A stretch of 64,000 nucleotides of DNA from Marinobacter manganoxydans MnI7-9 (GTDB lineage Bacteria; Pseudomonadota; Gammaproteobacteria; Pseudomonadales; Oleiphilaceae): NCBI RefSeq assembly GCF_000235625.1, contig NZ_AGTR01000027.1, positions 1 through 64,000 of the forward strand. Reading direction: 5' to 3'. Both the position numbers and the translations under genes were made by a program. Shown here piece after piece: positions 34,449 to 42,567 of the stretch; position 1 is the stretch's first letter; the number at the start of each line of letters is the position of its first letter. The notes beneath the pieces were generated by a model that was not told where the DNA came from, did not search any database, and saw only the letters and a list, made by a program, of their open reading frames with translations.

Positions 34449-35086
34449 CAGAGCTCACCTCGGAAAAGATCTTTTCTTGGCACGCTGATTACATCTCCTG
34501 GTTGCAGGGGATGGTTCGTGCGCATATCACCATCACTCAAGATTGCATCCAGATCGAGCGAGTAGCTCTTGTATTCGCCATCAATTTGCCGATGAAGAAT
34601 CGCGCGTCCACCCGCCCCAAAATCGGTTACTCCGCCTGCCATGAGCACTATGTCTAGCACTGTCATGCCTGGCTGAAATGCAACGGACTGAGGTGAAGCG
34701 ACCTGGCCGGTAACCCGGATGCGATTGCGGAACTCTTTGCTCGCCGGACTGGTGACCATAATAGTGACTTCTGGAGTACGAATATACTCGCCAAGCGCAA
34801 CGCTGATTTCTGAAGCCAGCGCCTCCGGCTCTTTGCCTTCGGCTTTTACGTCTCCCATAAGGGGCATTGATATAAATCCGTCAGGTCGAACAACGATGGA
34901 TTGTCCCAGTTCCGGATTACGCCAGACATGAATCGAAATGGTATCTCCAACGCCAATCTGATACGGCTCCGGTTCCAGCTCGGAAACCGGCGGCATTTCA
35001 GAAGAGGACGGAAGGCCGGAGCACCCCCCCAGAACGAGGACAAGCGCTACTATCATTACCTGCCGCAAGTAACTGAACGTACACAT
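34448..35086 (-). CDS. Wza-type polysaccharide export lipoprotein, XrtA type
   Basis: The start at 35086 has GGAG seven bases upstream and gives a lipoprotein signal peptide with lipobox LGGC (MCTFSYLRQVMIVALVLVLGGC); a longer frame reaching 35125 is less likely. The mature protein has the Poly_export domain (YQIGVGDTISIHVWRNPEL...) and SLBB-type repeats (RIRVTGQVASPQSVAFQPGMTVLDIVLMAGG). It would form the periplasmic/outer-membrane export channel. It ends with a TGA overlapping the ATG of the chain-length gene. It is shorter than Wza, as is usual for XrtA-system exporters. Confidence 0.88.
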   Translation of the reverse strand: MCTFSYLRQVMIVALVLVLGGCSGLPSSSEMPPVSELEPEPYQIGVGDTISIHVWRNPELGQSIVVRPDGFISMPLMGDVKAEGKEPEALASEISVALGEYIRTPEVTIMVTSPASKEFRNRIRVTGQVASPQSVAFQPGMTVLDIVLMAGGVTDFGAGGRAILHRQIDGEYKSYSLDLDAILSDGDMRTNHPLQPGDVISVPRKDLFRGEL

Positions 35087-35124
35087 AAATGTTCTCCAAA
35101 TCCCTGTTGTTATACTAGTCATCA

Positions 35125-36531
35125 TCAGCGCACACCCTTTCCAAGGAGCACTACCTCAACGGTTTGAATCATGATCAAAAAGTCCATTACCAAACTGTGA
35201 TTCTTGGAATAGTAGAGGTCGTATTCAAGTTTGCCTTTGGCATCCTCCACCGATGCACCATACGGATATTTAAGCTGTGCCCAGCCCATTAATCCAGGCT
35301 TCACGTAATGACGTGTGTCGTAAAACGGTATTTTTTCCTTCAGTTCAGAGACAAACTCCGGTCGTTCAGGCCGGGGACCAACGATGCTCATTTCGCCCTT
35401 GATCACATTATAGATCTGAGGAAGTTCATCCAGTCTGGTATTGCGGATGAATGCGCCAACCCTTGTTACGCGGTCATCGTTCGTAGACGCCCAACGGGGC
35501 TTACCGTCTTTCTCGGCGTCCTGCCGCATGCTGCGGAACTTATAAATCCGAAATTCCTTCCCAAGCATGCCTACACGTTTCTGGCTATAGAGTATCGGCC
35601 TTCCTGTTTCCAGGAATACCGCCAAAGCCGTGAGGATAATGAAAGGAAACATTACTGTGAGTAATGTAAGGCTGATGACGAGATCCAGGAGCCGCTTGGC
35701 AAGCGCTCTGCTCTTTGATGCCTTGAACCCCTCGGAGAAGACGATCCAGGACGGGTGTACCATATCCAGCTTCGCCTTCTTTAATTCCCTTTCATAAAAT
35801 TCGAGGCCACTAGTGACTGCGATGCCCCGCAGCTTACACTCCATCAATTCAGGTACCGGAAGCCATCCTCCTTCGGCACGACGGCGCTCCTGCTGAACTA
35901 CAACAATTTCGGAGACCTTGTTCTGGCGGCAGAACTCGTAAAAATCTCGCGGTGTAGGGAGAAGTTTGTCGTCTGCAACCGACCGGGTGGGAGTGTCGGC
36001 AATGCAGCCAATAATCCTTACACCCAGCGCCTTCATGTTGGTTTCATATTCCTCAAGCAGTGAGGCAGCGAAATCTCCCGCGCCAAAAATAACTACACGA
36101 CGCACAACCTGTTCCGAATCCACAATCCGGAGAAATACAAGACGAAGCAGAATCACCGCCAGGGATGCAAGAATGACGGCCCAGAACAGGTTGGCACTGC
36201 CCGGATCCGCGGTGGGCATGACCATGTAGAGCACGGTCAGCCCGATCCCACCTACAAAACAGTAGGCTACCAGGGTGCGAAAAAACAGGGAGGAGAGACT
36301 TTCGTGGACCATGGCCAGATAGCCACCCATCGCGAGCGTGCCACTGCTGAGAATAACGGCGAAAAGCAGCGCAGAGACCAGATCGACAGACATCGGAGCG
36401 TGATCGATACCTGCGAAGGTCAGAAAAAGGGTGAGTAACGAAAAAATTGCGAAGAGAAGCCCGAACTCCAGTACGGCCAGTACCAGGTAGGGTATGTGCA
36501 GGTAATGTTTACGGAACCGAATATATGACAC
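35125..36531 (-). CDS. Undecaprenyl-phosphate sugar-1-phosphate transferase (EpsB/WcaJ type)
   Basis: The 468-residue protein has four to five N-terminal membrane helices, a Rossmann-like CoA-binding domain (RRVVIFGAGDFAASL near 145) and a C-terminal bacterial sugar transferase domain with KRVGMLGKEFRIYKFRSM, RLDELPQIYNVIKGEMSIVGPRPERPEF. It starts synthesis by loading the first sugar phosphate onto undecaprenyl phosphate. It belongs to the TIGR03013 type linked with XrtA. It is the first gene of the long minus-strand exopolysaccharide operon and is divergent from the deacetylase at 36800. Confidence 0.9.
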   Translation of the reverse strand: MSYIRFRKHYLHIPYLVLAVLEFGLLFAIFSLLTLFLTFAGIDHAPMSVDLVSALLFAVILSSGTLAMGGYLAMVHESLSSLFFRTLVAYCFVGGIGLTVLYMVMPTADPGSANLFWAVILASLAVILLRLVFLRIVDSEQVVRRVVIFGAGDFAASLLEEYETNMKALGVRIIGCIADTPTRSVADDKLLPTPRDFYEFCRQNKVSEIVVVQQERRRAEGGWLPVPELMECKLRGIAVTSGLEFYERELKKAKLDMVHPSWIVFSEGFKASKSRALAKRLLDLVISLTLLTVMFPFIILTALAVFLETGRPILYSQKRVGMLGKEFRIYKFRSMRQDAEKDGKPRWASTNDDRVTRVGAFIRNTRLDELPQIYNVIKGEMSIVGPRPERPEFVSELKEKIPFYDTRHYVKPGLMGWAQLKYPYGASVEDAKGKLEYDLYYSKNHSLVMDFLIMIQTVEVVLLGKGVR

Positions 36532-36799
36532 GCTGAACTTCCTTGTCGTCTGTTTGACAATCAGCGACAGACCGACTTCGAATTATCCCGGCGGCAAACC
36601 ACCCTGGGCCACCGGTACCTCTTTATATACTGTGCATTCTGCGCTCAGCAAAACGCAACCTCAACACGATTGTATCTTTGTGTAACACACTTTTACATTC
36701 TTTTATGATTCGGTTGATTTTTAACACCAACTAAAATTGTATTTAACGGATAGCTGAGTGAAAATCGTCCTGTCGGTGGTGAATTGGGAAGGAGTACCC
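36532..36799. promoter_or_regulatory. Divergent promoter region of the exopolysaccharide operon
   Basis: This 268-bp AT-rich gap separates the start of the minus-strand operon from the plus-strand deacetylase gene, so it must hold promoters for both. I see no convincing -24/-12 site and no GEMM-like fold here; a GGCAAACCACCC string at about 36592 lacks the rest of the riboswitch core. Confidence 0.5.
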
Positions 36800-37708
36800 A
36801 TGTCTAGCCCGGAAGCAAAATCGCCTTTGCACGCAATGAGTATTGATGTTGAAGACTATTTCCACGTTGCAGCGCTCTCAGGGGTCATCAGTGCCGAACA
36901 ATGGGGCTCGCTGCCAAGCCGTGTCGAGCAAAACACCGAACGTCTTTTGGAGCTCTTTGACAATCACAACGTCAAGGCAACCTTTTTTGTTCTGGGCTGG
37001 GTCGCTGATCGCTTTCCGCAGCTCATCAGAAAATTGGCGGACCACGGTCACGAGATCGCTTCTCACGGGTACAGCCACCAACTCATTTACAACCAATCTC
37101 AAGAGACTTTTCGGGAGGAAACACTTCGCTCAAAGAAGCTCTTGGAGGACATTATCGGCCTCGAAGTAAACGGATACCGGGCGGCCAGCTATTCGATCAC
37201 GAAAGACTCTCTGTGGGCACTGGATATTCTCAGCGAGGCGGGTTTTACCTGGGACTCGAGTATTTTCCCGATCCGACATGATCGTTACGGCATCCCCGGT
37301 TCGCCATCAGTGCCCTACTCCATCGAAACGGCAAACGGAAACATCATGCGGGAGTTTCCCCTGACAACCGCTAGTGTTATGGGAATGGCGATACCCGCAG
37401 CGGGTGGTGGTTATTTCCGCCAGTTCCCTTATCCGGTGTTTCGCTATCTGTTCCGCAATGCCTCAGGTTTTGGGGACCGTCCCCAGATGTTCTATCTGCA
37501 TCCCTGGGAAATCGATCCTGATCAGCCACGGTACAGTGATGCCAGCTGGTTCTCTCGCTTCCGGCACTACACTAATCTTGACCGATGCTATGATCGCCTG
37601 GAACGGCTGCTTCAGGATTTCCGGTTTGGAACCGTCAGCGAAAGCTATAATGCCTTCGATTCGGATAAAACCCTTCTGCCAAGCAACCAAATGATCCGCC
37701 TGGCTTAG
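36800..37708 (+). CDS. XrtA-system polysaccharide deacetylase
   Basis: I place the start at 36800, where AAGGAG lies five bases upstream; an in-frame GTG at 36758 has none. The 302-residue NodB-type deacetylase has the metal/catalytic acids in SIDVEDYFHV, the zinc His pair in EIASHGYSHQ, RAASYSITKDSLWAL and the C-terminal FYLHPWEID, and carries the DUF3473-type tail characteristic of the XrtA-associated subfamily (TIGR03006). It removes N-acetyl groups from polysaccharide or its precursor. It has no signal peptide. The XrtA-associated ATPase gene starts 20 bases downstream. Confidence 0.9.
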   Translation: MSSPEAKSPLHAMSIDVEDYFHVAALSGVISAEQWGSLPSRVEQNTERLLELFDNHNVKATFFVLGWVADRFPQLIRKLADHGHEIASHGYSHQLIYNQSQETFREETLRSKKLLEDIIGLEVNGYRAASYSITKDSLWALDILSEAGFTWDSSIFPIRHDRYGIPGSPSVPYSIETANGNIMREFPLTTASVMGMAIPAAGGGYFRQFPYPVFRYLFRNASGFGDRPQMFYLHPWEIDPDQPRYSDASWFSRFRHYTNLDRCYDRLERLLQDFRFGTVSESYNAFDSDKTLLPSNQMIRLA

Positions 37709-37728
37709 GCGAAGGATAGGAACTGACG

Positions 37729-38769
37729 ATGTATTTGGAATTTTTCGGTCTCCATAGGCACCCATTTCGCATAACTCCAGAAGACGATTTCATTTACATG
37801 AGCCAGCAGCACTCACGGGCTTATGTCTACATGTCCTCAGCCATATGGAGCTCCGAAGGTTTTGTGGTCATCAGCGGGGAGATTGGCTCTGGTAAGACGA
37901 CCTTGCTCAAGAAGACTATCCGCAACCTTGAGGGCGACTTAAAACTCCTCAATATTTCTTATACAAACCTCGAATCGAAGGATTTGTTTGGTCTTATCCT
38001 GCGTAAAGCCGGCATGAAGATCGAGGATGACAGCAAAGTCGCGATGCTGTTCCAGATCACAGAGTACCTGGAGCATATGGCTGCAGCTGGTACCCCGGTT
38101 GTTCTGACCATTGATGAAGCCCAGAACCTGACCCGGGAAAATCTCGAAGACATCCGAATGCTGACTGGCATGGAGAGTATGGGAGGGCCCTCTATGCGGG
38201 TTATTCTGCTCGGCCAACCGGAGCTTAAGAAGGCAGTCAGTGACATTCCTCAACTCTCTCAGCGAGTGAAACTGTTCTTCCACCTTGAGGGGCTGACTGC
38301 TGCCGAAACCGCCGAGTATATTGATTACAGGCTTCTTGTTTCCGGCCATGGTGGCAACAAGCTGTTTGATGACGATACCGTCCGTGAAATTCACAAGCTC
38401 AGCAAAGGCATACCACGCCTGATCAACAAGTTATGTGACGGCATGATGATGTGCGCCTATTCAGAGGACCGGCCATTCATCGATCCGTTCGACCTCAAAG
38501 GTATTCGGCGGGATTTGTTGGGTGAAGATACATCTACAGAAGCGCCACGCAGACAGGCCACCAGACGACAATCGGGTGGCGACGCAAAGGAAAGAAGACC
38601 GCAAAACAACCCGGCGATGCCATCAAATGATGCCCTATCGCGTATTGCGACAGCATTGGAACGTATTGACTCCCGCCTGGAGCAACTGACGTCAAGGTCT
38701 ACCGAAGAGTCGCGAGAACCCGCCAGACATCCGGACAATGTGAAACCACTGTCGCCAAATCGGAAATAA
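37729..38769 (+). CDS. XrtA-associated AAA ATPase (ExeA/GspA-like)
   Basis: The 346-residue protein has Walker A GEIGSGKTT at 50-58, Walker B VVLTIDEAQNL at 124-134, sensor motif VILLGQPEL and the arginine-rich SQRVKLFFHLEGL. It matches the putative secretion ATPase found in every classic PEP-CTERM/exopolysaccharide locus (TIGR03015). A low-complexity basic linker (around 265-300) leads to a C-terminal helical tail. ExeA relatives remodel the cell wall for secretion assembly, so a role in building or powering the export complex is inferred. A good AGGA ribosome binding site precedes the ATG. Strong hairpins follow. Confidence 0.9.
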   Translation: MYLEFFGLHRHPFRITPEDDFIYMSQQHSRAYVYMSSAIWSSEGFVVISGEIGSGKTTLLKKTIRNLEGDLKLLNISYTNLESKDLFGLILRKAGMKIEDDSKVAMLFQITEYLEHMAAAGTPVVLTIDEAQNLTRENLEDIRMLTGMESMGGPSMRVILLGQPELKKAVSDIPQLSQRVKLFFHLEGLTAAETAEYIDYRLLVSGHGGNKLFDDDTVREIHKLSKGIPRLINKLCDGMMMCAYSEDRPFIDPFDLKGIRRDLLGEDTSTEAPRRQATRRQSGGDAKERRPQNNPAMPSNDALSRIATALERIDSRLEQLTSRSTEESREPARHPDNVKPLSPNRK

Positions 38770-38841
38770 ATTTCCGACATAAGGTCCAGCTACAAATTCT
38801 AAATCAATCCCGGCACTGACGGAGAGGGCATGCCTGATATA

Positions 38842-38899
38842 TGGGGCGTGGCGGCGCGGCCCCGGGTTGTCACCCGGCACCTGATGTTTCTCAATCAGG
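38842..38899 (+). repeat. Cluster of three short hairpins downstream of the ATPase gene
   Basis: Successive inverted repeats GGGGC/GCCCC, CCGGG/CCCGG and CCTGAT/ATCAGG lie one after another without T tails, ahead of the terminator at 38942. They could be an RNA 3'-end stabilising structure. Confidence 0.5.
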
Positions 38900-38941
38900 C
38901 TGATCAATACATACAAAGCGCGCCATCGCTCGATTTGAATC

Positions 38942-38968
38942 AAGGCCCTCGATTAAGGGCCTTTTCAT
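38942..38968 (+). terminator. Rho-independent terminator, probably bidirectional
   Basis: An 8-bp stem AAGGCCCT/AGGGCCTT with a six-base loop is followed by TTTT. It lies between the convergent ATPase and prpD genes and has a short A run on the other side, so it may serve both. Confidence 0.85.
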
Positions 38969-38975
38969 TGCCTGC

Positions 38976-40460
38976 TCAAATCACGAATAGCTCCATAAAC
39001 TGATTTACCGGAGTTATTTCCAGTTGATTCTGATCCGTGCATAACCAGCCGATCTTATGGCATTGCTGTGCCGGAAAGCGGGTGGCAAGATTGTCACGAA
39101 ACTTTTCCTCCAGCAGCGGAAGACCATCCGCCCTGCGACGACGGTGCCCAATCGGGTATTCGACCGCCACCTGTTCAGTACTGCTGCCATCCTTGAAAAA
39201 TACCTGAATGGCGTTGGCGATGGACCGCTTGTCTCCTTCCAGATATTCCCGGGTGTATCTCTCATCTTCAACCACTTCCATCTTTTCGCGAAGCTGATCG
39301 ATGATCGGGTTTCCCGCGTGAAAGCTGTCTTCGTAGTGCTCCGCTTTCAAATGTCCAAAAATCAGAGGAACGGCAATCATGTATTGCAGGCAATGGTCCC
39401 GGTCGGCCGCATTGGCCAGATCGCCCTTCTTTGAAATTATGCGAATAGCAGATTCGTGGGTGGTGATAACAATCCGGTCAATCTCGTCCAGCCGGTCTTT
39501 CACTTGCGGGTGCAGACTAACCGCGGCTTCGGCTGCGGTCTGGGCGTGAAACTCGGCCGGGAAGGAAATCTTGAACAGGATGTTCTCCATCACATATGAG
39601 CCAAACTCCTGTGGTAAAGAAAACTGACGCTTGTCTTCAGGCTTCAGTTTTTGGTCTTTGTTGGTTTTGCTGAACAATACGTCGTAGAAGCCCCACTGCG
39701 GCGCAGTTAAGGCGCTGGGGATGCCCATCTCGCCGCGCATGGCGATATCGGCAAGCCTCACGGCTCGCGATGTGGCATCGCCTGCGGCCCAGGATTTTCT
39801 GGAGCCTGCATTGGGCGCGTGGCGGTAGGTCCTCAACGACTGACCATCAATCCAGGCGTGAGACAGAGCAGACAGCATCTGTTCGCGGTCGGCTCCCATG
39901 AGTTTTGCAGAGACTGCAGTTGAAGCCACCTTGACCAGAACCACATGGTCCAGCCCAACCCGGTTGAAGGAGTTTTCCAGCGCCAGCACGCCCTGGATTT
40001 CATGAGCCATAATCATGGCCTCCAGGACGGTTCGCATCGTTAACGGTTCTTCGCCTTCTGCAATCCGTTTTTGTGAGAGGTGGTCTGCAACGGCCAGTAT
40101 GGCACCCAGGTTGTCTGAAGGATGCCCCCACTCTGCTGCAAGCCAGGTGTCGTTATAATCGAGCCAGCGGATAATACAACCAATGTCCCAGGCGGCTTTT
40201 ACCGGGTCCAGCCGGTGCGGAGTCCCCGGCACCCTCGCGCCTTGAGGAACCACTGTACCTTCAACCAATGGACCCAGGTGTTTGGTGCATTCGGGGAACC
40301 GCAACGCCAAAAGACCGCAACCCAGGGTGTCCATCAGGCAGTAGCGAGCGGTATTCCAAGCTTCGTCGCTCTTTACTTCGTAGGTGAGAACGTAGTCAGC
40401 GATTTTCTGAAGGACTTCGTCGTAATCAGGGCGTTCGTTGAGATCAAATGTTGCAGACAT
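38976..40460 (-). CDS. prpD: 2-methylcitrate dehydratase PrpD
   Basis: The 494-residue MmgE/PrpD-family enzyme dehydrates 2-methylcitrate in the methylcitrate cycle that consumes propionyl-CoA. Typical segments are [50 protein letters not shown] and [18 protein letters not shown]. The start at 40460 is fixed by AAGGAGG eight bases upstream; a longer frame to 40481 lacks this. In operons with AcnD and PrpF, PrpD is often a retained but partly redundant dehydratase. It is the last gene of the prp operon, now separated from prpF by a toxin-antitoxin insertion. Confidence 0.92.
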   Translation of the reverse strand: MSATFDLNERPDYDEVLQKIADYVLTYEVKSDEAWNTARYCLMDTLGCGLLALRFPECTKHLGPLVEGTVVPQGARVPGTPHRLDPVKAAWDIGCIIRWLDYNDTWLAAEWGHPSDNLGAILAVADHLSQKRIAEGEEPLTMRTVLEAMIMAHEIQGVLALENSFNRVGLDHVVLVKVASTAVSAKLMGADREQMLSALSHAWIDGQSLRTYRHAPNAGSRKSWAAGDATSRAVRLADIAMRGEMGIPSALTAPQWGFYDVLFSKTNKDQKLKPEDKRQFSLPQEFGSYVMENILFKISFPAEFHAQTAAEAAVSLHPQVKDRLDEIDRIVITTHESAIRIISKKGDLANAADRDHCLQYMIAVPLIFGHLKAEHYEDSFHAGNPIIDQLREKMEVVEDERYTREYLEGDKRSIANAIQVFFKDGSSTEQVAVEYPIGHRRRRADGLPLLEEKFRDNLATRFPAQQCHKIGWLCTDQNQLEITPVNQFMELFVI

Positions 40461-40493
40461 AATGAGGCCTCCTTGCCCCAACTATAGATTCCG

Positions 40494-40571
40494 TTAGAGG
40501 CTGTCGCCAGGCACCCTCACCCAACCTTCCATCAAGACCCGCGCACTGCGGCTCATAATGGCTTTGGTTGC
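40494..40571 (-). repeat. Duplicate of the prpF 3' end (direct repeat, prpD-side copy)
   Basis: Bases 40503-40571 match 41398-41466, the last 23 or so codons of prpF, at 68 of 69 positions. On the minus strand this copy reads in the prpF frame through MEGWVRVPGDSL to a TAA at 40494-40496, 33 bases before the prpD ATG. It is thus a complete prpF C-terminus detached from the gene, and marks the right edge of the inserted toxin-antitoxin segment. Confidence 0.9.
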
Positions 40572-40609
40572 CGACTTGAGCTTTACATAGCCGACGTTAT
40601 AAAAAAACA

Positions 40610-40987
40610 TCACTCCAGCAAATCGTCGATATCAACCCGAAGGGCTTTCGCAAGTGCTTTTAGGACTTTTGTAGAAGCCGTTTTAGATCCCGCCTCGATT
40701 TGAGACACGTACGACTTTCCTATCCCAGCTACTTTGCCAAGTGATTCCTGGGTGTAGCCCCGATACTCCCTCCATATTTTAAGCGGATGCTCGTCGCCTA
40801 ATAGGAGGCGCGTCGCGACCGATCCAGGAATCGCCTCATCCTCTCCGGTTGAAAGGGCCGCGAGAGCTGCATCGGCGTCTTGAATGTCACGCGCATCCTG
40901 AGCCATCTCCAGCAATTCCTGATACTCTGCGTAAGGAATCACCGCATATTCAGGTTTGCCTGATTTTTCAATAATCTGAACGCTCAT
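40610..40987 (-). CDS. Antitoxin, HTH (XRE/HigA-like) family
   Basis: The 125-residue protein has an N-terminal region resembling a Phd-like fold (YAVIPYAEYQELLEMAQ) and a C-terminal helix-turn-helix of the XRE type: REYRGYTQESLGKVAGIGKSYVSQIEAGSKTAS. It would bind and neutralise the upstream RelE-like toxin and repress the pair. The start overlaps the toxin stop by four bases (ATGA), the usual coupling, although here the toxin comes first as in higBA. It sits inside the prp operon between the two copies of the prpF 3' end. Confidence 0.85.
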   Translation of the reverse strand: MSVQIIEKSGKPEYAVIPYAEYQELLEMAQDARDIQDADAALAALSTGEDEAIPGSVATRLLLGDEHPLKIWREYRGYTQESLGKVAGIGKSYVSQIEAGSKTASTKVLKALAKALRVDIDDLLE

Positions 40988-41241
40988 TTGTAAACATCTC
41001 CTCTCGCACCAACTTTCAAAACCAATAAAACCAGCTGGCCATCATCAATACTGCAAATTGCCCTGTAACCGCCCTGACGGAGTCGCCAATAAGGCCTTCC
41101 CTTAAGGGGCTTCCAGTCTCCGTTGTAGCTTTCAGGATCCCGGGCGATCGATTCAAGTTCCGACATGATCTTTTGGGCTATGGGCCTCGGAATCTTTCGA
41201 AGCGCCTTAAGCGCAGATTTTTTGAATTTTATGGAATACAT
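40984..41241 (-). CDS. RelE/ParE-family toxin
   Basis: The 85-residue basic protein has the RelE/ParE fold: KFKKSALKALRKIPRPIAQKIMSELESIA, then KPLKGRPYWRLRQGGYRAICSIDDGQLVLLVLKVGARGDVY. The GYRAICSI and VGARGDVY segments carry the conserved Arg and Tyr positions of ribosome-dependent mRNA interferases. It is cotranscribed with the HTH antitoxin. No Shine-Dalgarno sequence precedes the ATG (only CCCCCC), so translation may be weak or leaderless, which suits a toxin. A perfect 9-bp inverted repeat lies just upstream. Confidence 0.87.
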   Translation of the reverse strand: MYSIKFKKSALKALRKIPRPIAQKIMSELESIARDPESYNGDWKPLKGRPYWRLRQGGYRAICSIDDGQLVLLVLKVGARGDVYK

Positions 41242-41248
41242 GGGGGGA

Positions 41249-41277
41249 GTTTACTAATTAGTTTTCTGTTAGTAAAC
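41249..41277 (-). promoter_or_regulatory. Inverted repeat, likely operator of the toxin-antitoxin pair
   Basis: GTTTACTAA (41249-41257) and TTAGTAAAC (41269-41277) form a perfect 9-bp inverted repeat starting eight bases upstream of the toxin ATG. Autoregulated toxin-antitoxin modules carry such operators. Binding by the HTH antitoxin is inferred. Confidence 0.65.
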
Positions 41278-41388
41278 CTTAGAGGTAGGCCGCGCTATTC
41301 TTGAGGAGAGACGAACTCTGAACATCTACCCGCCAAGACAAAGCCGGGAATACCCCGGCCTATACTTGGGAATCTTACACAATCATTG

Positions 41389-42567
41389 TTAAAACGAGTC
41401 GCCAGGCACCCTCACCCAACCTTCCATCAAAACCCGCGCACTGCGGCTCATAATGGCTTTGGTTGCAGTCCACTGACCATCCACTGCCTTCGCCTCAGCC
41501 CCCACACGCAACGTGCCGGAGGGATGCCCGAAGGTCACATGGGTGCGGTCGCCGCCCCCTGCAGCCAGATTCACCAGAGTTCCGGGAACGGCCGATGCCG
41601 TGGCAATAGCCACCGCCGCCGTGCCCATCATGGCGTGATGGAGCTTACCCATGGACAGAGCGCGAACCAGGACATCCACGTCCCCTGCCCGGATGTTTTT
41701 GCCGCTTGAGGATACGTAATCAGAGGGCTTTGCGACGAAGGCCACTTTCGGGGTGTGCTGGCGATTGGCGGCTTCTTCGATGTTCTGGATCAGCCCCATT
41801 TTTACCGCGCCGTGGGCCCGAATGGTTTCGAACCTTGCCAGGGCTTTGGGATCGGAGTTGATGTCGTCCTGCAGCTCGGTGCCTTTGTATCCAATGTCCT
41901 CGGCGTTCACGAAGATGGTGGGGATGCCGGCATTGATCATGGTGGCTTTCAAGGTGCCTTCGCCAGGCACTTCCAGGTCATCCACCAGATTGCCGGTGGG
42001 GAACATGGAACCTTCACCATCCGCCGGGTCCATGAATTCCACCTGCACTTCAGCGGCCGGGAAGGTGACGCCGTCCAGTTCGAAATCGCCGGTTTCCTGC
42101 ACTTCACCGTTGGTGATGGGCACGTGGGCGACGATGGTCTTTTTGATATTGGCCTGCCAGATACGCACGGTGCAGGTGCCATTCTCCGGAATCCGGTCTT
42201 TGGCGACAAAGCCGCCGTTGATGGCGAAGGCGCCTACGGCGGCTGTGAGGTTGCCGCAGTTGCCGCTCCAGTCGACAAACGGCTTGTCGATGGAGACCTG
42301 GCCGAACAGGTAGTCGACATCGTGGTCCGGCTGGGTGGGTTCTGCCAGGATCACGGTTTTGCTGGTGCTGGAGGTGGCGCCGCCCATACCGTCAACCTGC
42401 TTCTGGTAGGGGTCGGGGCTGCCGATGACTCGCAGCAGGAGTTTGTCCCGGGCTTCGCCCGGGCTCTGGCAGGCGTCCGGCAGATCCTTCAGCCGGAAGA
42501 ACACGCCTTTGCTGGTTCCGCCACGCATATACGTGGCGGGGATTTTGATCTGAGGCTTGTGTGTCAT
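41389..42567 (-). CDS. prpF: 2-methylaconitate cis-trans isomerase PrpF
   Basis: This 392-residue enzyme of the PrpF/diaminopimelate-epimerase-like fold isomerises 2-methyl-trans-aconitate to the cis form, working with AcnD. It begins with the family hallmark IPATYMRGGTSKGVFF and has VDWSGNCGNLTAAVGAFAI and the active-site region MGKLHHAMMGTAAVAIATAS. The start overlaps the acnD stop by four bases. Its last codons read GDSF-TAA, while the detached copy beside prpD reads GDSL-TAA, so the 3' end was replaced or duplicated when the toxin-antitoxin segment arrived; the protein remains full length. Confidence 0.93.
   Translation of the reverse strand: MTHKPQIKIPATYMRGGTSKGVFFRLKDLPDACQSPGEARDKLLLRVIGSPDPYQKQVDGMGGATSSTSKTVILAEPTQPDHDVDYLFGQVSIDKPFVDWSGNCGNLTAAVGAFAINGGFVAKDRIPENGTCTVRIWQANIKKTIVAHVPITNGEVQETGDFELDGVTFPAAEVQVEFMDPADGEGSMFPTGNLVDDLEVPGEGTLKATMINAGIPTIFVNAEDIGYKGTELQDDINSDPKALARFETIRAHGAVKMGLIQNIEEAANRQHTPKVAFVAKPSDYVSSSGKNIRAGDVDVLVRALSMGKLHHAMMGTAAVAIATASAVPGTLVNLAAGGGDRTHVTFGHPSGTLRVGAEAKAVDGQWTATKAIMSRSARVLMEGWVRVPGDSF
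41398..41466 (-). repeat. prpF 3'-end direct repeat (copy within prpF)
   Basis: This 69-bp segment is the intact-gene copy of the direct repeat whose other member is at 40503-40571. The unit from one copy to the other is 895 bp and contains the toxin-antitoxin pair. Confidence 0.9.

Noticed and set aside
36590-36625. Second c-di-GMP riboswitch in the exopolysaccharide divergent region
   Set aside because: Only the GGCAAACC string is present; the P2 GNRA hairpin and GGGACGCAAAGCC core are missing.
38692-38943. Small minus-strand gene after the XrtA ATPase
   Set aside because: It overlaps the ATPase 3' end and the hairpin cluster and has no supporting signal.
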